A stretch of 64,000 bases of DNA. It comes from Gammaproteobacteria bacterium. Lineage in GTDB: Bacteria > Pseudomonadota > Gammaproteobacteria > Burkholderiales > Nitrosomonadaceae. The notes under the pieces were generated by a model. It worked only from the letters and a program-made list of their open reading frames with translations. It had not been told where the DNA came from and did not search any database. Location of the stretch: assembly GCA_015709615.1 (NCBI GenBank), contig CP054179.1, positions 62,001 to 126,000 on the forward strand. Reading direction: 5' to 3'. Position numbers and translations under genes: made by a program. Of this stretch, positions 52,228 to 62,135 are shown piece by piece (the stretch's first letter is position 1; each line of letters opens with the position of its first letter).

Positions 52228-52735
52228 GGTTGCTCCGCCCGGTTGCTTTGCGTCTTTGCGCAAAAAACTGTTTCAATAGCGCGCTGGCTTCCGGCGCCAT
52301 AATACCGGCCGCCACCTGTAAATGATGGTTCAGCCGCGTTTCCGCCGGAAGATCGATGACGCTGCCGCACGCGCCGGTTTTCGGGTCGGCCGCCGCATAC
52401 ACCAGGCGTTGAATGCGTGCGTGAAAAATCGCGCCGATGCACATTACGCACGGCTCCAATGTCACATACAAGGTGCAATCCAGCAAACGGTAATTGGACA
52501 AATGCACCCCGGCTGCGCGTATGGCCATGATTTCGGCATGCGCGCTGGGATCGGCGGCGGAAATCGGGCAGTTATAACCGCGCCCGATGATGACACCATC
52601 GCGCACCACCACCGCGCCGACTGGTACCTCGCCGCAATCCTGCGCCTGCTGCGCAAGCTGTAATGCGGTTTGCATGAAATAAGCATCGCTCCCGGTTTTC
52701 AAATCAGCCTCGGTTTCGTGCGCGATGACCGGCAT
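52217..52735 (-). CDS. tadA: tRNA-specific adenosine deaminase
   Basis: 172 residues from ATG 52735 (AAAGGATC upstream). Zinc and catalytic motifs PSAHAEIMAI and LEPCVMCIGAIFHARI. Converts A34 to inosine in tRNA-Arg(ACG); essential in most bacteria. It overlaps the L,D-transpeptidase start. Confidence 0.93.
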   Translation of the reverse strand: MPVIAHETEADLKTGSDAYFMQTALQLAQQAQDCGEVPVGAVVVRDGVIIGRGYNCPISAADPSAHAEIMAIRAAGVHLSNYRLLDCTLYVTLEPCVMCIGAIFHARIQRLVYAAADPKTGACGSVIDLPAETRLNHHLQVAAGIMAPEASALLKQFFAQRRKATGRSNHEN

Positions 52736-52846
52736 TGTATGATCCTTTCTCTTCACAGTTTTTATGCTACATTGCATCCCGTTTTGATCGAATATGCTGT
52801 TTTCCCGGTTGCATCAACATCACATTTTACTTTCTAACCCATACCT

Positions 52847-53746
52847 ATGATCGTCCAAGCACAAGCGCAACTTCATACCATCCGAGATCTTTTACGTTTT
52901 GCCGTCAGCCAGTTTAACAAAGCTGGTCTGCATTTTGGCCACGGCTCCGCCACGGCTTACGACGAAGCGGCGTATCTTATTCTGAAAACCCTCTATTTGC
53001 CACTGGATCAACTGGAACCGTTTCTGGATGCGCGCGTGACCGAAACTGAATGCAAACAGGTGCTGGAAATCATCGAGCGCCGCGTCAAAGACCGCATTCC
53101 CGCAGCTTACCTGACGCACGAAGCGTGGCTCGGCGATTTCAGTTTTTATGTCGACGAACGCGTCATCATTCCGCGCTCGTTCATCGCCGAATTGCTGCAA
53201 ACGCAACTGGCACCGTGGATTACCGATCCCGATCACATCACTGCGGCGCTCGATCTTTGCACCGGCTCCGGTTGTCTGGCCATCCTAATGGCGCACGCGT
53301 TTGAAAATGCAGACATCGACGCCGCCGACATTTCCGCGCAGGCACTCGCCGTCGCCCAAAAGAATGTGCAGGATTACGGCCTGCAAGACCGCATCGGCCT
53401 GGTCGAATCCGATCTGTTCTCAGCGTTGCAAGGAAAACGCTACGATCTGATCATCAGCAACCCGCCGTACGTCAACGCCGAATCGATGGAGCGCCTACCG
53501 CAGGAATACCGCCACGAGCCGCAAAACGCATTGGCCAGCGGCGACGATGGTCTGGAAGCAACCCGCCAAATCCTGCAACAAGCCGCGCGGCATTTAACCG
53601 ATGACGGCATTCTGATCGTCGAAATCGGCCACAACCGCGATGCGCTGGAACGAGCGTTTCCGCAATTACCATTTACTTGGCTGGAAACCAGCGGCGGGGA
53701 TGAATTTGTGTTTTTGTTGCAGCGGGAGGAGTTGCCGAATAGCTAG
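52847..53746 (+). CDS. prmB: Ribosomal protein uL3 N5-glutamine methyltransferase
   Basis: 299 residues. The class I SAM domain has DLCTGSGCLAILMA and the N5-Gln signature NPPY (N205) in ISNPPYVNAESMERLPQEYR, with the PrmB-specific MERLP..Y instead of the PrmC pattern. An N-terminal helical domain precedes it. Divergent from tadA. Confidence 0.93.
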   Translation: MIVQAQAQLHTIRDLLRFAVSQFNKAGLHFGHGSATAYDEAAYLILKTLYLPLDQLEPFLDARVTETECKQVLEIIERRVKDRIPAAYLTHEAWLGDFSFYVDERVIIPRSFIAELLQTQLAPWITDPDHITAALDLCTGSGCLAILMAHAFENADIDAADISAQALAVAQKNVQDYGLQDRIGLVESDLFSALQGKRYDLIISNPPYVNAESMERLPQEYRHEPQNALASGDDGLEATRQILQQAARHLTDDGILIVEIGHNRDALERAFPQLPFTWLETSGGDEFVFLLQREELPNS

Positions 53747-53884
53747 CCGCACAACCTCATGACTATGTTTGCTCAAAACAGTATCAGATATGGAGCAACT
53801 ATACATGTACCAATGATTAATGTTATTTCTGGTCAATATATAGCGTCATTCCAGAAATTTGTCATCTAATGGGGAATTATTCTG

Positions 53885-54589
53885 ATGTTTAGAGGTTTAT
53901 TGAAAATGCTTAGTGAATGGTTAGAAGCAAGAGCCTTCGAATCGGAGTTGAAACGCCAGCTAGCACATGACGATTGGTTACGCCAAACCTATATCTCAAT
54001 TAATTTGTATTTGAATAATGACGAATGTGCAAAGGATAATCTTGCATCGCACGTTATCCAGACTCAGATGACGAATGAATTTCGACGCAACGTTTCGCGA
54101 ATAGCAGGCTTGCGTCTCTTGGAAATTTCAAAATCAAGAAATAAAATTTTAGAATGTCGATCATGGATCATCGATATGATTGGAGAATATGCATCGCTGC
54201 GAGCCTTGTACACTCAAGCAGCTACCTATGCATCTGAGGTTGCAAGTGGTATTCGTCATGAATCTACAGATGGGCTTTTTGAGTCATTTTATATCTATGC
54301 GCCCAAGGTTTATCCTCAGTATTTTCCAAGTAAGGTCTATCAAGGCACAGAGCAGAATAATGAAGAACTTCGGCATCTGAGCATTGCATATCAGTTTTGG
54401 ATAGATATTGGAAATATCGCTAGAATTGGCTTGAATGATCATGGTGACTGGTTTCGAAAGTATTTTTGTATCTGCGTTGCGATTGCCGAGGCAAATCTAA
54501 AGCCAGATAAAGGGTATCTAGTGGCAATTCTATCTGATGAGCGCGAAGTCCTACGACAAGAGCTGCTGTTTGAACATCGTCGTGTATAG
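53885..54589 (+). CDS. Hypothetical protein, AT-rich accessory gene
   Basis: 234 residues, not recognised. Mostly alpha-helical by composition; RAFESELKRQLAHDDWLRQT and the KSRNKILECRSWIIDMIG region are highly charged. No signal peptide or membrane segment. Ribosome site GGGGAATT before the ATG. The base composition is clearly lower in GC than in prmB and rluB, suggesting horizontal gain. Adjacent in the same direction to another unknown (54673). Confidence 0.6.
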   Translation: MFRGLLKMLSEWLEARAFESELKRQLAHDDWLRQTYISINLYLNNDECAKDNLASHVIQTQMTNEFRRNVSRIAGLRLLEISKSRNKILECRSWIIDMIGEYASLRALYTQAATYASEVASGIRHESTDGLFESFYIYAPKVYPQYFPSKVYQGTEQNNEELRHLSIAYQFWIDIGNIARIGLNDHGDWFRKYFCICVAIAEANLKPDKGYLVAILSDEREVLRQELLFEHRRV

Positions 54590-54672
54590 TATTAACAATT
54601 AACTATGTTTCTTCGAATCAGACACTTTGCACCCGCTCGATTATTTTGTCGTTAGCTGTCAGAATATACTTT

Positions 54673-55128
54673 ATGCGCAATGAACAATCGAAAGGCTCTT
54701 GTGAAATAGAGATTTTCTCGAAATTCGTTATAGAGGGAAATTTTCCCTATGACCTAGGTACAGTCGAAAAGTGTTCACCGCCTGAGCCCGATATCATCTG
54801 TACTCATCAAGTCGCTGGGATAGTAGCATTTGAGCTTGTCGAAATCTGCGATCCAAAGCTTGCTGAGTTCAACGCTACAATTGAAGTGGGAGGTGTGTAT
54901 TACATGCGCATAGCTGATCCAACAACTAAAATCATAAAAAAGAAACTTAGTCGAACGTATGAAACGCGATATCCAATAGAGCTTCTTTGTTATACAGAAG
55001 GTCGAGTTGGTACTCCTGCAAGTATTATCGCTAAAACAATTTTTGCTAGCATTCAATCCCACGCGCATCCGTTTCATCGAGTCTGGTTTTTTAGTGGCGG
55101 TGTGGCAAGTGAGGTGTGGAGCAGGTAG
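54673..55128 (+). CDS. Hypothetical protein with weak nuclease-like pattern
   Basis: 151 residues from ATG 54673, without a good ribosome binding site (an earlier TTG at 54646 is possible). The segment PPEPDIICTHQVAGIVAFEL places D40 and E54 at a spacing seen in PD-(D/E)xK nucleases, but the lysine position is valine (V56), followed by E57. The similarity is therefore only suggestive, and the protein may be inactive or unrelated. Second member of the AT-rich pair. Confidence 0.55.
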   Translation: MRNEQSKGSCEIEIFSKFVIEGNFPYDLGTVEKCSPPEPDIICTHQVAGIVAFELVEICDPKLAEFNATIEVGGVYYMRIADPTTKIIKKKLSRTYETRYPIELLCYTEGRVGTPASIIAKTIFASIQSHAHPFHRVWFFSGGVASEVWSR

Positions 55129-55204
55129 GTAGAGATGAATTTGTGCGTTCAACAAACATCCTATTGTGTTTATCTGGCAAGCTTAGAGTGATCGGCACAA
55201 CTGA

Positions 55205-55501
55205 TTAAACCCGTGCCAACAAATGCACTTCATCCAGCAACTCACCAAGACTAGCCTCAGCAATTTTTAAATCATAAGCAGTTTGCAGATTGAGTCAATA
55301 TTGCGGCGATTGATTTAACGCGCGTCCGATGAATAAAGCCAGTTCTGCCGTGACCGGGCGGGTTCCTTTGACAATATGCGAAATGCGCATGGCTGAAACG
55401 CTGATGGCACGCGCGAATTCAGCCTGGGGAATATTCAGTTCCGTTAAGGTTTCGCTCAAATATTCACCCGGATGAATGGTGGGTAATCCTTGCTTGATCA
55501 T
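55205..55501 (-). pseudogene. higA-type antitoxin gene with internal stop
   Basis: XRE-type helix-turn-helix antitoxin. Frame from ATG 55501 (AAGGAAAA upstream) gives HPGEYLSETLTELNIPQAEF, then helix-turn-helix, then RALNQSPQY and a TGA (55295-55297). The frame goes on 30 codons as LNLQTAYDLKIAEASLGELL to a stop at 55205. In HigA proteins the P-x-[FY]-W-L-N-L-Q motif has Trp exactly where TGA stands here, so a single TGG to TGA change explains it. No higB toxin is next to it; upstream is rluB. Confidence 0.8.
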
Positions 55502-55530
55502 GATCATTTTCCTTAACTGAGATTTACAAA

Positions 55531-56361
55531 TCACCCAATCAAACTCAACAATCGCCGCGTTTCTTTCTCATCCAATTCCAGCCACTGTCCGCGTTTGATG
55601 CGCGGCGGCAGGTTGAGCGGGCCGAAGCGTACACGCATCAGGCGGCTGACGGTGATGCCGATGGCTTCGAACATGCGCCGCACTTCGCGGTTTTTGCCTT
55701 CTTTCAGGATGATGCGGTACCAGTGATTGGCGCCTTCGCCACCCTGATCGGCGAGATAGGTAAACGCCGCTTGGCCGTCTTCAAGTTGAACGCCGGTGGT
55801 GAGTTGCTTCATTTGTTCTTCGGTCAGTTCGCCGAGTATGCGCACGGCGTATTCGCGTTCCATTTCAAAGCGTGGGTGCATCAGGCGGTTGGCCAATGTG
55901 CCGTCGTTGGTGAAAATCAGCAGTCCGCTGGTGTTGAAATCCAGCCGCCCGATGGCGATCCATTTGGACGAGCGCAGGTGCGGCAGTTTGTCGAAAACGG
56001 AAGGGCGCCCTTCCGGGTCGTGACGGCTGACGATTTCACCTTCCGGTTTGTGATACAGCAGCACTTTGGGCAATTCCTCTTCATGCACGCGGATCACGCG
56101 CCGGCCGATGCGAATCACATCCCCCGGCCCAGCGCGGTCGCCGAGTGTGGCGGTTTTGCCGTTGACGCTGACTTCACCACTGGCGATGAGCGTTTCCATT
56201 TCGCGCCGCGAACCCAATCCCTTGTGCGCCAGCAGCTTTTGCAGTTTGAAAGTGGCCGATGGCGGGGTAGGGGTGGTGGCGGGTGCGGTTTTTGCCGCAT
56301 CGCGCTGAACGGTGGGTGCTTTTTTCTTTGCCGGTGGTCTGATCGGCCTGTTTACTTTCAT
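55531..56361 (-). CDS. rluB: 23S rRNA pseudouridine synthase RluB
   Basis: 276 residues. An N-terminal basic Pro/Lys/Ala tail is followed by an S4 domain (KLLAHKGLGSRREMETLIAS) and the RsuA-type catalytic domain with the Asp in IGRLDFNTSGLLIFTNDG. Makes pseudouridine 2605 in 23S rRNA in E. coli. The basic N-terminal extension is longer than in E. coli. Start ATG 56361. Confidence 0.93.
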   Translation of the reverse strand: MKVNRPIRPPAKKKAPTVQRDAAKTAPATTPTPPSATFKLQKLLAHKGLGSRREMETLIASGEVSVNGKTATLGDRAGPGDVIRIGRRVIRVHEEELPKVLLYHKPEGEIVSRHDPEGRPSVFDKLPHLRSSKWIAIGRLDFNTSGLLIFTNDGTLANRLMHPRFEMEREYAVRILGELTEEQMKQLTTGVQLEDGQAAFTYLADQGGEGANHWYRIILKEGKNREVRRMFEAIGITVSRLMRVRFGPLNLPPRIKRGQWLELDEKETRRLLSLIG

Positions 56362-56530
56362 GACGGTTTAACCTTGGGAGTTGTGCTGACTAAAAATGAC
56401 GATTTGCTGAAACGAGAGATGGGCGATTTTAAACCATCCGCTGCCCGGTCATGAATTTATCTATCGATAATAGCGCCGGGCGTGGCGTTACGGAAACAGA
56501 TTATCGCCTGCGGGCGGTAGCTCCCGCTTG

Positions 56531-59500
56531 TCAGAAGCTCAGATTATCGGCTGCCAGACCGGTGCCGTCGTTATGCGTCACGACCCCTAACACCCGTAAG
56601 TCCGTTGCAACAATCGTATCATCGCCGCCCGACCCGGCTGTGTACAATACCAGCGCGGTTTGCGTCGTTGAGAAATTCATGATGAACAAATGCTCTTGAC
56701 CGGTGGCAATACCGGAAAAATCGATTTCTTCCCCCAATTCAGCCGTCAGACTGGCCAATCCGGGCGTCGTGAAAGCGGCCAGTGCAATTTCAACTTCGCT
56801 GTCGGACAGCACCGTCGCTTCCTGATTGGCGCCGCCAACAATAGCTTGATTTCCCAAGTCTGCGCCGTCACTGGCCGAATAATCCAGCGTGCCGTCACCA
56901 TCGTCGTCGAGCGCGGTTTTTAATGCACTGCCGATTTGAATCAAGTCGTCGGTAGCATCGTTCGCATTGGCGTCGAATTGGGTAATAGTGTCTGCTCCGC
57001 TGCTGGCACCGGCTGCGGCGCCATCCGAGGTTGCGTTGTAGATGACGGTTTGGCGGGTATTGTCGTTGGTGCTGCTGCCCAGAGTGATCGTATCCGCGCC
57101 GGCGTTGCCGGTGATGCTGTCACTGCCCGCGCCGCCGGTAATGCCGTCATTGCCCGCGCCACCGCTGAGCGTGTCGTTTCCGGTACCGCCGGCGAGCGTA
57201 TCGTTGCCTGCGCCGCCGGTGATACTGTCATTGCCGGTGCCGCCGGTGATGTTAAAAGAGCCGTCCGTTTCAGCGCTGCCGGTAAAAGTTAGCGCGTCGG
57301 AGTTGGCGGCGTTGGACAACGTCAAGGTGGTGCTTGCCGCGACCAGCATATCCTTGGTTGTGATGGTGACCGCCGTGTTGGTATTGGCGAGTGTAATGGC
57401 TTCGATATTTTTAACGTTGTCAAAATCATTGGATGCCGTAAAGGCGGTGTTGCCGGTCAAAGCGACCGTATCCGTTCCACCGCCGCCATCCACGATATCC
57501 GCGCTGGTAAGGCCAGTGACGGCGGCAAACGTGAAAGTGTCATTACCGGAGCCGCCGGTCAGCGTATCGTCGCCCAAGCCTGCCGTGATATTGTTGTTCC
57601 CCGCGCCGCCGTCCAAGGTGTCGTTGCCTGCGCCGCCCTTGATCGTATCCGCTGCGTTGCCGCCGGTGATGAAGAAAGCGCTGTCTGTTTCCGCGCTGCC
57701 GTCGAACGTCAGGATGCCGCTGGTCAGCGTTGTCGCTTGCAGTGTCAGCGTGGCACCCGCAGCAACCAGCGCATCCTTGGCGATAATCGCGACTGCTGTC
57801 GTGGTGTTGGCCACGGTGATCATTTCGATATTACTGACATTGTCAAAATTGGTTGCTGCAACCGCCGTGGTGCCGGTCAGCGCGACAGTATCGACGCCGC
57901 TGCCGCCATCCACGGTATCCGCGCTGGTCAGGCCGCTACCGGCGGCAAACGTGATGGTGTCGTCACCGCCGCCGCTGCCGATGTTATCCGTGCCGGTGCC
58001 GCATGTGATGCTGTCGGCGTCGCCGCCGCCGGTAATGGTGTCGCTGGAAGCGCCGCTGCTGGTGATAGTGAACGCGCCATCGGTTTCCGCCGCGCCGTTA
58101 AAAGTAAGTCCGCCGGTGGTCGACGTGGACAACGTCAGCGTGGCGCCCGCGGCGACCAAAGTATCCTTGGTGGTGATCGTGACAGCTGTAGTGGTGTTGG
58201 CGAGTGTTATGGTTTCGATGTTGCTGACATGGTCGAAGTCGGTTGACGCAGTGAAAGCCGTATTGCCGGTCAACGCGACCGTGTCCGTTCCGCTGCCACC
58301 GTCGATCGTATCGCCGCTGGTTAAACCGGAAACCGCCGCCAGCGTGAACGTGTCGTTACCGGAATCTCCCGCCAAGGTATCGCTGCCCAAGCCGGCGGTG
58401 ATGCTGTCGTTACCGTTGCCGCCGGTGAGAGTGTCGTTTCCCGAACCGCCGGTAATCGTGTCGTTACCGGTGCCACCCGTGATATTGAATGTGCCGTTGG
58501 TTTCCGCTGCGCCGTTAAATGTCAGCACACCGGCATTCGCGGCATTCGATAACGTCAAGGTTGCGCCCGCTGCGACCAGGTTATTCACCGTCGTAATGGC
58601 GACTGCGGTATTCACCATGTCGGGCAGTGTAATGGCTTCGATATTGCTGACATTATTGAACTGAGCGGCAGTAACCGCCGTGGTGCCGGTCAGCGTGACC
58701 GTGTCGGTGCCTGCGCCGCCGTTTACCGTGTCGGTCGTCAAACCGGTACCCGCAACAAAAGTGAAAGTATCGTCTCCAGCGCCGCCGGTAATGTTGTCGA
58801 CGCCCGTACCGCCGGTAATTTTGAAACTGCCGTTGGTTTCCGCGCTGCCGTTAAAGGTCAAGATGCCGGAATTGGCGGCATTCGATAGCGTTAAGGTTGC
58901 ACCCGCGGCAACTAAAGTATCCTGCGTTGTGATGGCGACAGCCGTGCTGGTGTTGGCCATTGTGATGGCTTCGATGTTTTTAACGTTATTGAAATTGGTG
59001 GCCGCCACCGCCGTGTTGCCGGTCAGCGCCACCGTATCCGTTCCAGCGTCGCCGTCGACCGTGTCCGCGCTGGTGAGGCCGGTGCCTGCGGCAAATGTAA
59101 ACGTATCGTCGCCCGCGCCGGTCGTGATGCTGCTGGTTCCCGTGCCTGTGGTGATATTGAATTTGCCGGTTGTGCCCGTAATCGCACCGGTTAACGTTGA
59201 CCCAGTAAAGCCCGTAACCGTTACGGTATCGCCATCGACAACACCCGTGACCGCGAGATTGGGCGCGCCTGCTGTGATGGCAATGCCGTCGTCAACCGAA
59301 TTGTCGGTTACGGCAACACCGATCGTGCCGCTGGTTGGATTTGAAACCGTCAGATTGCCGGTTAAATTCGTAATATTGACGGTGCCTGCCGCGCCGCCGC
59401 CCGAAGTGATCGTCAGTGCGGTATTGTTGGGCAAGGCAGCGGCATCGATGCTCACGGTATCGGATGCCGCACCGGCGGCTACATTCACGGATGCGGCGGC

Positions 59501-62005
59501 CGATCCGGTGGCGATGCTGATGCCGTTATCGCCTGCATTGGCTGTCGTTACCGTCAGCGTTCCGCTCAAATTTGCCGCGGCAATATCGCCAACCAAGTTA
59601 TTCACCACCAATGCCGAGGCGCTGGCCGCTGCCAGTGTCAGCGCGGTATTTTGCGCCAGTGCCGCGACATTGACGGTCACGGTGTCGCTGGCGTTGTTCG
59701 CAATCAGGTTCAGCGCGGCGGAGCCGGTGGTCACGGTGCGTGCGTTGGTTGTGTCGTCGCCCAGCTCATAAGTTTCGATATTGGCCAAGATGGTTACCGC
59801 ACCATCGCCGGTGATGGTGATTTTTTCACTGCCTGGAGCCGTGATGGCGCCGGTGAAGCTTTGATTTTGTGATGCCGTGAGCGTGACCGCCGCCCCCGAG
59901 GCCAAAGTTAGCGCTTCGACATTGGTGATCGTAGCGCTACTGATATTGGCGCCTGTTGCCAAGCTGAGGATGTCGTCCACTGTGCCGTCGCCGGAAATCG
60001 TCCCGGTATAGCTCAATGCATCAAGGTTAAACGTAATGGCATCGGATGCCGAATTTGCCGTGACGCTGGTACCGGTGCTGGTAACGGTTACCGCGCGCGC
60101 ATTGGTGGAGTCGTCCGCAATCACATAATTTTCCACATTCGCCAGCGTTGTAATAGCGCCATCGCCCGTGACGGTGATTTTTTCACCGTTCGCACCTGTA
60201 CCCGGTGCCGTAATGGTGCCGGTGAAGAGTTGATTTTGCGAAGCAGACATCGTGACGTCGTGCGTTCCCGTCACGCCCGTCGCATCAAAGGTCAGATTGG
60301 GGAAGTTAAGCACAATGGCGGCGGCGATACTGGAGCCATCCTGCACACTCAACGTATTGTTACCGGCGTTGCCGTCCAATATGACCGCTGTCATTGCCAG
60401 AGGTGTCCACGCTGCCGCTGTCGAAATGGACAGCACATCGTTCGCCATAGTGCCGGAAAACGGTGTGGTGTTGGTCGGCAAATAGGAAAAAACGGTGACC
60501 GGGGGTGCGGAGCCGCCGCCTCCGCTTATTGGCGGCGGCGCGGGGAGCGGATCGGACAGTCCATCGCCGTCCACATCGCCGACGGCAGGCCCGGCGGCTG
60601 CGATTGCGCCGGTTAAAGCCGATCCCGTTGTGCCGGTTACCGTGTCCCGCACATTACCCGCCGCGGCGCCCGATTGCATTGCCGCTGCGATGTTTTCAGC
60701 GACAATCTGTACGGCTGCGATATTGGCGAGTACGGTTGACCTATCCGAGCTGCTTGCGGCTGCATCAACGATGGCTTGGTTTAAATTGGCAATCGCTTGT
60801 GACGCGTCGGCCAATAACGCGCCGACTTTGAGCAATGCGGCATGATCGGTGCTGGCGCTCAATGCGGCATCCTGAATGAGCCGGGAAATAACGCTGCTGT
60901 CTGCCAAATTCACTGGGTTTGTTTGGCTGGCAAGCGAAGCGGCCAATGTTTCATAAGCGAGGTCAATAGCGGCAGCTTCACCCGCCACAACGCCCACGCC
61001 ATTGAATAAAGCCGCTAGTTGCTTGACAAGTAATCCGGTTTGCGTTGCCGCGACATGCACCGCCAAGGCGATGCCGGTCGCGGTTGCGCTGCTGTCCGTG
61101 CGGATGGTTTCTTGAATCGGGTCGAAGTGCAGCAGGTCGATATCCTTATCCAGACCCAAGGATGACAACACGTGTGCATTTGCTTCAGCGATATTGCCAC
61201 CGTTTTGCGCTATTTTATCGATCAACGTGGTCAGCGGATTGACCACGGTTGAGCCGGGTGGTGCTGTCATCATGCCGGCAAAAGGTTTACCGGTAGCGAT
61301 ATCGATCCCGCCGGATGCGATCAAGTGACCGAACCCGGCGATCCCCGGCAGTGAGAAGTTGCCTGTTGCATCGGTTATTGCGCCGGATTCTGCGGCATTG
61401 CGCACGCCATCTCCGTTCAAGTCGGCCAATACCAGCGCCCCTTTGGCATACCCGTCCATTACTTTTCCACTGATGCCCGCGATCAGCAGCGCTTTAACTA
61501 GCAAAACGCTGGCGCTATCCGGAGTGACATGAGCGATCACTTGTTGCAGAACCGGCAAACTGGTGGCTTGTCCGCTTTGCTCGACGGAGTAAAACGAAGC
61601 GATTTCGACTTTATTATTGAACTGCGCGGCGGCGGCGCCCCACTGGCTATCGGCCCGATCAACCGATGCCAATGCGGTTGCCGCCCAATGGATGACTTCC
61701 CCGCGGTTTGCGCCCGCATTCAGCATGTTCATTATTGCGGAAACGGCCCATGCCTTATTTTCCGAGCTTACCAGGGAATTAACGGTGTTTTCTACAAACC
61801 GGCTGGAAAATTCATGATCGGAGAGCGTATCCGGATATAGCGCTTGCTTAAATATTTCCGTTTGCGCTAGGATGTTGGCCAGATCCCTGACGGAACCGGC
61901 CGCGTTATCGATAAAAGCGGTAAATTCGCTTAAATAACGTGCCCCTGGCGCTGCTTTGAACATTGCCACAACTGTTTGTATCACCTCCAGTTGCTTGCCA
62001 TTCAT
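56531..62005 (-). CDS. Giant RTX-repeat surface-type protein
   Basis: 1,824 residues, AGGAAT before ATG 62005. N-terminal helical region (1-170; LAQTEIFKQALYPDTLSDHEF is DUF4214-like), a calcium/EF-like segment (DLNGDGVRNAAESG, about 215), long Ala/Thr-rich beta stretches to ~950, then at least five ~130-residue units, each with an ETNG/ETDG block, RTX nonapeptides (GGTGNDTITGGSGNDTL) and LVAAGATLTLS. C-terminal DUF-like region with Asp-rich DDDGDGTLDYS. No signal peptide; RTX proteins go out by type I secretion with a C-terminal signal. No transporter genes are here. Most likely an S-layer or adhesin type protein. Confidence 0.88.
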   Translation of the reverse strand: MNGKQLEVIQTVVAMFKAAPGARYLSEFTAFIDNAAGSVRDLANILAQTEIFKQALYPDTLSDHEFSSRFVENTVNSLVSSENKAWAVSAIMNMLNAGANRGEVIHWAATALASVDRADSQWGAAAAQFNNKVEIASFYSVEQSGQATSLPVLQQVIAHVTPDSASVLLVKALLIAGISGKVMDGYAKGALVLADLNGDGVRNAAESGAITDATGNFSLPGIAGFGHLIASGGIDIATGKPFAGMMTAPPGSTVVNPLTTLIDKIAQNGGNIAEANAHVLSSLGLDKDIDLLHFDPIQETIRTDSSATATGIALAVHVAATQTGLLVKQLAALFNGVGVVAGEAAAIDLAYETLAASLASQTNPVNLADSSVISRLIQDAALSASTDHAALLKVGALLADASQAIANLNQAIVDAAASSSDRSTVLANIAAVQIVAENIAAAMQSGAAAGNVRDTVTGTTGSALTGAIAAAGPAVGDVDGDGLSDPLPAPPPISGGGGSAPPVTVFSYLPTNTTPFSGTMANDVLSISTAAAWTPLAMTAVILDGNAGNNTLSVQDGSSIAAAIVLNFPNLTFDATGVTGTHDVTMSASQNQLFTGTITAPGTGANGEKITVTGDGAITTLANVENYVIADDSTNARAVTVTSTGTSVTANSASDAITFNLDALSYTGTISGDGTVDDILSLATGANISSATITNVEALTLASGAAVTLTASQNQSFTGAITAPGSEKITITGDGAVTILANIETYELGDDTTNARTVTTGSAALNLIANNASDTVTVNVAALAQNTALTLAAASASALVVNNLVGDIAAANLSGTLTVTTANAGDNGISIATGSAAASVNVAAGAASDTVSIDAAALPNNTALTITSGGGAAGTVNITNLTGNLTVSNPTSGTIGVAVTDNSVDDGIAITAGAPNLAVTGVVDGDTVTVTGFTGSTLTGAITGTTGKFNITTGTGTSSITTGAGDDTFTFAAGTGLTSADTVDGDAGTDTVALTGNTAVAATNFNNVKNIEAITMANTSTAVAITTQDTLVAAGATLTLSNAANSGILTFNGSAETNGSFKITGGTGVDNITGGAGDDTFTFVAGTGLTTDTVNGGAGTDTVTLTGTTAVTAAQFNNVSNIEAITLPDMVNTAVAITTVNNLVAAGATLTLSNAANAGVLTFNGAAETNGTFNITGGTGNDTITGGSGNDTLTGGNGNDSITAGLGSDTLAGDSGNDTFTLAAVSGLTSGDTIDGGSGTDTVALTGNTAFTASTDFDHVSNIETITLANTTTAVTITTKDTLVAAGATLTLSTSTTGGLTFNGAAETDGAFTITSSGASSDTITGGGDADSITCGTGTDNIGSGGGDDTITFAAGSGLTSADTVDGGSGVDTVALTGTTAVAATNFDNVSNIEMITVANTTTAVAIIAKDALVAAGATLTLQATTLTSGILTFDGSAETDSAFFITGGNAADTIKGGAGNDTLDGGAGNNNITAGLGDDTLTGGSGNDTFTFAAVTGLTSADIVDGGGGTDTVALTGNTAFTASNDFDNVKNIEAITLANTNTAVTITTKDMLVAASTTLTLSNAANSDALTFTGSAETDGSFNITGGTGNDSITGGAGNDTLAGGTGNDTLSGGAGNDGITGGAGSDSITGNAGADTITLGSSTNDNTRQTVIYNATSDGAAAGASSGADTITQFDANANDATDDLIQIGSALKTALDDDGDGTLDYSASDGADLGNQAIVGGANQEATVLSDSEVEIALAAFTTPGLASLTAELGEEIDFSGIATGQEHLFIMNFSTTQTALVLYTAGSGGDDTIVATDLRVLGVVTHNDGTGLAADNLSF

Positions 62006-62135
62006 AAGGATTCCTGCAATTTATTCGGTTAGCATTGGGTGCAATGCCGCGCTTTAAACCGGTACCGCCGGATCGGCGGATATGAACCCCGCGCCGTATC
62101 AAGAAACGAGTTATTCTACGAAGTAAGAAATGTCC

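Noticed and set aside
57042..58700. CRISPR-like regularity in the repeated region
   Set aside because: The repeats are coding units of ~130 codons with RTX nonapeptides, not short direct repeats with unique spacers.
57042..59771. Long open frames on the plus strand (about 540 and 363 codons) opposite the RTX protein gene
   Set aside because: They are low-complexity (V/P/S-rich) mirror frames of the biased repeat codons on the other strand, with no ribosome sites or recognisable domains.
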